A model generated the notes under the pieces. That model saw nothing but the letters and a program-made list of their open reading frames with translations, was not told where the DNA came from and did no database searches. Below, piece by piece: positions 61,063 through 64,000 of a stretch of 64,000 nucleotides of DNA. Every line of letters begins with the position of its first letter. The stretch's first letter is position 1. Source of the stretch: Conexibacter sp. CPCC 205762 (lineage in GTDB: Bacteria > Actinomycetota > Thermoleophilia > Solirubrobacterales > Solirubrobacteraceae). The translations under genes were made by a program, and so were the position numbers. The DNA lies in assembly GCF_030646155.1 (NCBI RefSeq), contig NZ_JAUTDN010000001.1, positions 372,001 to 436,000 on the forward strand. The letters run 5' to 3'.

Positions 61063-62060
61063 GCGCGACCAACGGCAAGCGCGCCACGCGCGCCCAGGTG
61101 CTCGACGAGATCCGCGACTCGGAGAAGTTCCTGCTCGGCACCCACGAGCATCCCGACGGGGACGCGCTCGGCTCGCTGGTCGCGATGCACCAGATCCTCG
61201 TCGCGGCCGGCAAGGACTCGATCATGTTCATGGACGCGGACGAGTTCCCGCTGCCGTACGAGTACCGCTTCTTCTCGCTCGACGGCCTCGTCTCGGTCCC
61301 GCCGGGGGACATCGAGGAGCGCACGATCGTCTTCCTCGACTGCGGCAACATCGACCGCAACCCGGCCGACGCGCTCAAGTTCGAGGGCGCCCACATCCTC
61401 AACGTCGACCACCACCACGACAACACCCACTTCGGCACGGTCAACCACGTCGTGCCGGAGGCGTCGTGCACGGCCGAGATCGTGTGGGACCTGATGCGCG
61501 GGCTGGAGGTCGAGGTGACGACGTCGATCGCGGAGGCGCTCTACGTCGGCCTCGTGACCGACACCGGCAAGTTCATGTACGAGAACACCGGCACGCGCGC
61601 GCACGTGATGGCGGCCGAGCTGATCGACGCCGGCGTCGACGTCCACGACATCTACCGCCGCATCTACGAGGGGATCCCGTACGGCAAGCTGAAGCTGCTG
61701 GCGCGGGGCCTCGAGCAGGTCGAGCGCTATGACGGCGGCCGCCTGACGGCGACGAGGCTGACGGTCGAGGACTACCGTGCCTCCGGCGCCGAGGAGAACT
61801 ACTCCGAGGGCGTCATCGACCAACTCCGCTCGGTCGAGGGGACGGCTGTCGCCGCGCTCGTGCGCGACCGCCTCGGCCCCGGCCAGGAGGGGCTGCGGAA
61901 GGTCTCGCTGCGCGCCAGCGACGACCGCGTCGACGTCTCCGTGATCGCCCGCATCCAAGGCGGCGGCGGCCACCGCCAGGCGGCCGGCTTCACGACCGCG
62001 CTGACCTGGGACGAGCTCGTCGCCTTCCTGCGCGACGAGGTCGCCAGGCAGCTCCTCTAG
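61059..62060 (+). CDS. nrnA: DHH/DHHA1 phosphoesterase (NrnA-like oligoribonuclease)
   Basis: A 333-residue bifunctional phosphoesterase of the NrnA/RecJ-like family. Metal motifs are GTHEHPDGDALGS (with the aspartates), VFLDCGN, and NVDHHHDN; the DHHA1 domain ends in GGGGHRQAAG. These enzymes degrade nanoRNA and/or hydrolyse pAp or c-di-AMP products; which one here is not decidable. GTG at 61059 overlaps the rbfA stop. It sits in rbfA-nrnA-truB as in firmicutes and actinobacteria. Confidence 0.93.
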   Translation: MSATNGKRATRAQVLDEIRDSEKFLLGTHEHPDGDALGSLVAMHQILVAAGKDSIMFMDADEFPLPYEYRFFSLDGLVSVPPGDIEERTIVFLDCGNIDRNPADALKFEGAHILNVDHHHDNTHFGTVNHVVPEASCTAEIVWDLMRGLEVEVTTSIAEALYVGLVTDTGKFMYENTGTRAHVMAAELIDAGVDVHDIYRRIYEGIPYGKLKLLARGLEQVERYDGGRLTATRLTVEDYRASGAEENYSEGVIDQLRSVEGTAVAALVRDRLGPGQEGLRKVSLRASDDRVDVSVIARIQGGGGHRQAAGFTTALTWDELVAFLRDEVARQLL

Positions 62061-62072
62061 CCGGCCGCGCCT

Positions 62073-62915
62073 GTGAGCGAGCGGCCTCTGACCCCGCTGG
62101 ACGGGGTGATCGTCTACGACAAGCCCGCGGGGATCACCTCGCACGACGTCGTCTACCGCGTCCGCCGCGCGCTGCCGCGCAAGACGAGAGTCGGCCACGC
62201 CGGCACGCTCGACCCGTTCGCGACCGGGCTGCTGCTGGTGCTGGTCGGCCGCGGCACCCGCGCGCAGCGGTTCCTGATGGGCCAGCCGAAGCGCTACGAG
62301 ACGATCGCCCGCTTCGGCGCGACCTCGACGACCGGCGACTCCGACGGCGAGATCAGCGAGACCGGCGTCGTCCCCGCAGGCGACCTGCTGCTGCCGACCG
62401 GGCTCGTCCGGCAGCGTCCGCCCGCCTACTCGGCGCTGAGAGTCGACGGCGAGCGCGCCTACGCCCGCGCCCGCCGCGGGGAGGAGGTCGAGCTGCCCGA
62501 GCGCGAGGTGCACGTCGAGGAGTTCCGCGAGCTGTGGCGCGACGGCGACCGCCGCGCCTTCGCGATCCGCTGCTCCACCGGCACCTACGTGCGCAGCCTC
62601 GTCGCCGACCTCGGCGACGCCTACTGCCAGGAGCTGCGGCGGACCGCGATCGGCCCGTTCGACGTCGCCGACGCCGATCCCGAGCGGATCGTGCCCTTGG
62701 CGGAGGCGCTGGCGTTCATGCCCGAGCTGCGGCTCGCCGCCGACGCGGCGCGCAGAGCCGCCCACGGGGTCGCGGTCGCCGACCCCGAGCCGGCGCGGCC
62801 CGACGGCCAGTTCACGCGCCTGACCGACGCCGACGGCCTGATCGCGATCGCCGAGCCGCGCCCCGGCCCCGACGGCGCGCGCCTGCTCAAGCCGGTCGTC
62901 GGACTGCGCGGGTAG
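62073..62915 (+). CDS. truB: tRNA pseudouridine-55 synthase TruB
   Basis: A 280-residue pseudouridine synthase. The catalytic motif is RVGHAGTLDPFATG (D47 nucleophile), with PPAYSALRVDGERAYARARRG and RCSTGTYVRSLVADLG downstream. It isomerises uridine 55 in the T arm of tRNAs, matching the TTCGAAT loop of the local tRNA-Arg. GTG at 62073. Last gene of the translation operon; a long hairpin follows its stop. Confidence 0.96.
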   Translation: MSERPLTPLDGVIVYDKPAGITSHDVVYRVRRALPRKTRVGHAGTLDPFATGLLLVLVGRGTRAQRFLMGQPKRYETIARFGATSTTGDSDGEISETGVVPAGDLLLPTGLVRQRPPAYSALRVDGERAYARARRGEEVELPEREVHVEEFRELWRDGDRRAFAIRCSTGTYVRSLVADLGDAYCQELRRTAIGPFDVADADPERIVPLAEALAFMPELRLAADAARRAAHGVAVADPEPARPDGQFTRLTDADGLIAIAEPRPGPDGARLLKPVVGLRG

Positions 62916-62948
62916 GCGGGCCTGCGCGGACGCCCGCGCAGGCCCGCC
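62915..62948 (+). terminator. Terminator of the truB operon
   Basis: GGCGGGCCTGCGCG and CGCGCAGGCCCGCC are perfect 14-base arms around GACGCC, beginning at the last base of the truB stop. No T tract. Confidence 0.65.
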
Positions 62949-62996
62949 GCGATGCCCATGCGGCCCGCGTGCGCGCCCTCCTCGCGCCGGCTTGAC

Positions 62997-63002
62997 TACT
63001 CT
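62997..63002 (+). promoter_or_regulatory. -10 box of ribF
   Basis: TACTCT with 8 bases to the ATG at 63011; no Shine-Dalgarno sequence in between. Leaderless arrangement. Confidence 0.45.
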
Positions 63003-63010
63003 TCCGGCGC

Positions 63011-63922
63011 ATGCAGATCACCTGGCTGCCCGACGTCGCGCCGAGGCCCCGGCGCGTCGCCGTCGGCGAGTTCGACGGGGTCCACCTCGGTCACCGTGCC
63101 GTCGTCGACGGCAGCGACACGGTCCTCACGTTCGAGCCGCACCCGATGGCGGTCGTGCGGCCGGACGCCGCGCCGAAGCTGCTGACCAGCCTCGAGGTCA
63201 AGGCCGAGCTGATCGCCGCGCTCGGCGTCGAGGAGCTGATCGTGATCCCGTTCGACGCGGCGTTCGCGCACCAGACCGCGCAGGAGTTCGTCGACGACGT
63301 GCTCGTCGGCAAGCTCGGCGCGACGCACGTCTCGGTCGGCGAGAACTTCCGCTTCGGCCACGGCGCCAGAGGCGACACCGCGCTGCTGAGAGCCGACGGC
63401 CGCTTCGAGGCGCGCGTCGTGCCGCTGGTCGAGGTCGACGGCGAGATCGTCTCCTCCTCGCACGTGCGCGGGCTCGTCCAGGCCGGGCTGGTCGAGCGCG
63501 CCGCGACGCTGCTCGACGTGCCCTTCCGCATGCGCGGCGAGGTCCAGCACGGCGAGAAGCGCGGCCGCGAGCTGGGCTTCCCGACCGCCAACCTCGTGCC
63601 CGACCCCGCGCTCGTCTGTCCGGCCAACGGCGTCTACGCGACGCGGGTGAGCTGGGACGGGGGACAGGAGTGGCGCTGCGCCGCGACCAACGTGGGCGTG
63701 CGCCCGACCTTCGAGACGGGCCTCGGGCTGCTGGTCGAGGCGTACGTGCTCGACTACTCCGGAAACCTCTACGGGAAGCCGCTGACGGTCGAGTTCGTCG
63801 GCCGTCTGCGGGGCGAGCAGCGGTTCCCGTCGGCCGACGCGCTGATCGAGCAGATGCAGCTCGACGTGGCCGCGGCGCGGGCCGTCTGTGCGGGGGATTC
63901 TGCTACGCTGCGCGGCCGATGA
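63011..63922 (+). CDS. ribF: Bifunctional riboflavin kinase/FAD synthetase
   Basis: A 303-residue enzyme. The N-terminal nucleotidyltransferase has GEFDGVHLGH (about 18-27), TFEPHPMAVV and SSSHVRGLVQAG; the C-terminal kinase has GRELGFPTANL, YATRV, NVGVRPTF and LYGKPLTVEFVGRLR. It makes FMN and then FAD from riboflavin. ATG at 63011 starts just before the first strand. The usual order truB-ribF-rpsO is kept. Its stop overlaps the rpsO start (ATGA). Confidence 0.95.
   Translation: MQITWLPDVAPRPRRVAVGEFDGVHLGHRAVVDGSDTVLTFEPHPMAVVRPDAAPKLLTSLEVKAELIAALGVEELIVIPFDAAFAHQTAQEFVDDVLVGKLGATHVSVGENFRFGHGARGDTALLRADGRFEARVVPLVEVDGEIVSSSHVRGLVQAGLVERAATLLDVPFRMRGEVQHGEKRGRELGFPTANLVPDPALVCPANGVYATRVSWDGGQEWRCAATNVGVRPTFETGLGLLVEAYVLDYSGNLYGKPLTVEFVGRLRGEQRFPSADALIEQMQLDVAAARAVCAGDSATLRGR
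63904..63909 (+). promoter_or_regulatory. Possible internal -10 box of rpsO
   Basis: TACGCT within the end of ribF, 9 bases before the rpsO ATG, consistent with a leaderless promoter in addition to read-through from ribF. Confidence 0.3.
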
Positions 63923-64000
63923 CGACCCTTAGCCCCGAGCGCAAAAGAGAACTGATCGCGAAGTTCGGCAGAGACGAGAAGGACACCGGCGCCGCCGAAG
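63919..64000 (+). CDS. rpsO: Ribosomal protein S15, partial
   Basis: The first 27 residues (MTTLSPERKRELIAKFGRDE, then KDTGAAE) are the N-terminus of S15; the rest is cut off by the window end. S15 binds the central domain of 16S rRNA early in assembly. The ATG overlaps the ribF stop. Confidence 0.9.
   Translation, partial: MTTLSPERKRELIAKFGRDEKDTGAAE

Overview
The window is very GC-rich (about 70 percent or more by eye) and densely packed. It reads as chromosomal core sequence of an actinobacterium, most likely class Thermoleophilia (Solirubrobacterales/Conexibacter-like). Grounds for this are an actinobacterial-type integration host factor gene directly before gmk, a fused SecDF, the YebC-RuvCAB-SecDF-RecJ-Rel run, many secreted proteins without named homologues, frequent AGA arginine codons despite the high GC, and many genes with a TANNNT -10 box only 6 to 10 bases before the start codon, as in leaderless transcripts. 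The lineage call is inference; no rRNA is present. No prophage, insertion sequence or CRISPR array was seen. One tRNA (Arg, CCG) is present.

Layout. 1-4 kb: a cut-off membrane protein, a helical-repeat protein, two paralogous TetR regulators and an HxlR-SCP2 regulator with palindromic operators. 4-11 kb: DnaC-like ATPase plus LOG-family protein, zinc-ribbon/methyltransferase-like protein, MBL hydrolase plus phosphomannomutase, and a divergent CDP-sugar pair. 10.5-24 kb: a lipoprotein cupredoxin, yebC, ruvC-ruvA-ruvB, a zinc-ribbon/PAS protein in the place usually held by yajC, secDF, a GNAT enzyme, recJ and rel. 24-28 kb (minus strand): secreted proteins, a lipid/diacylglycerol kinase and CorA.

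28-30 kb holds the most interesting locus. A good promoter, a SAM-I riboswitch and a terminator whose 3' arm carries the Shine-Dalgarno sequence precede a threonine-synthase-like PLP enzyme, which is directly coupled to a MoaD/ThiS-like protein ending in Gly-Gly. This fits a sulfur-carrier-dependent homocysteine synthase (MetM/MetO type) using O-phosphohomoserine, rather than threonine synthesis.

30-38 kb: secreted proteins, an XRE repressor with a perfect palindromic operator, tRNA-Arg, phosphoesterase, RNase Z and a PASTA protein. 38.9-46 kb: pyrimidine operon pyrR-pyrB-pyrC-carA-carB with a PyrR-binding leader. 46-54 kb: mihF-gmk-(RHH/HTH regulator)-rpoZ-coaBC, then moxR-DUF58-transglutaminase. 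54-55.5 kb: TPR protein and an ATPase/YbjN-like pair. 55.5-64 kb: translation operon rimP-nusA-ylxR-infB-DUF503-rbfA-nrnA-truB, then ribF and the start of rpsO, with a leader terminator before rimP.

Start codons were chosen by Shine-Dalgarno spacing, overlap with upstream stops, or leaderless promoter spacing, as stated per gene. All functions are from sequence reading only; no database search was run.
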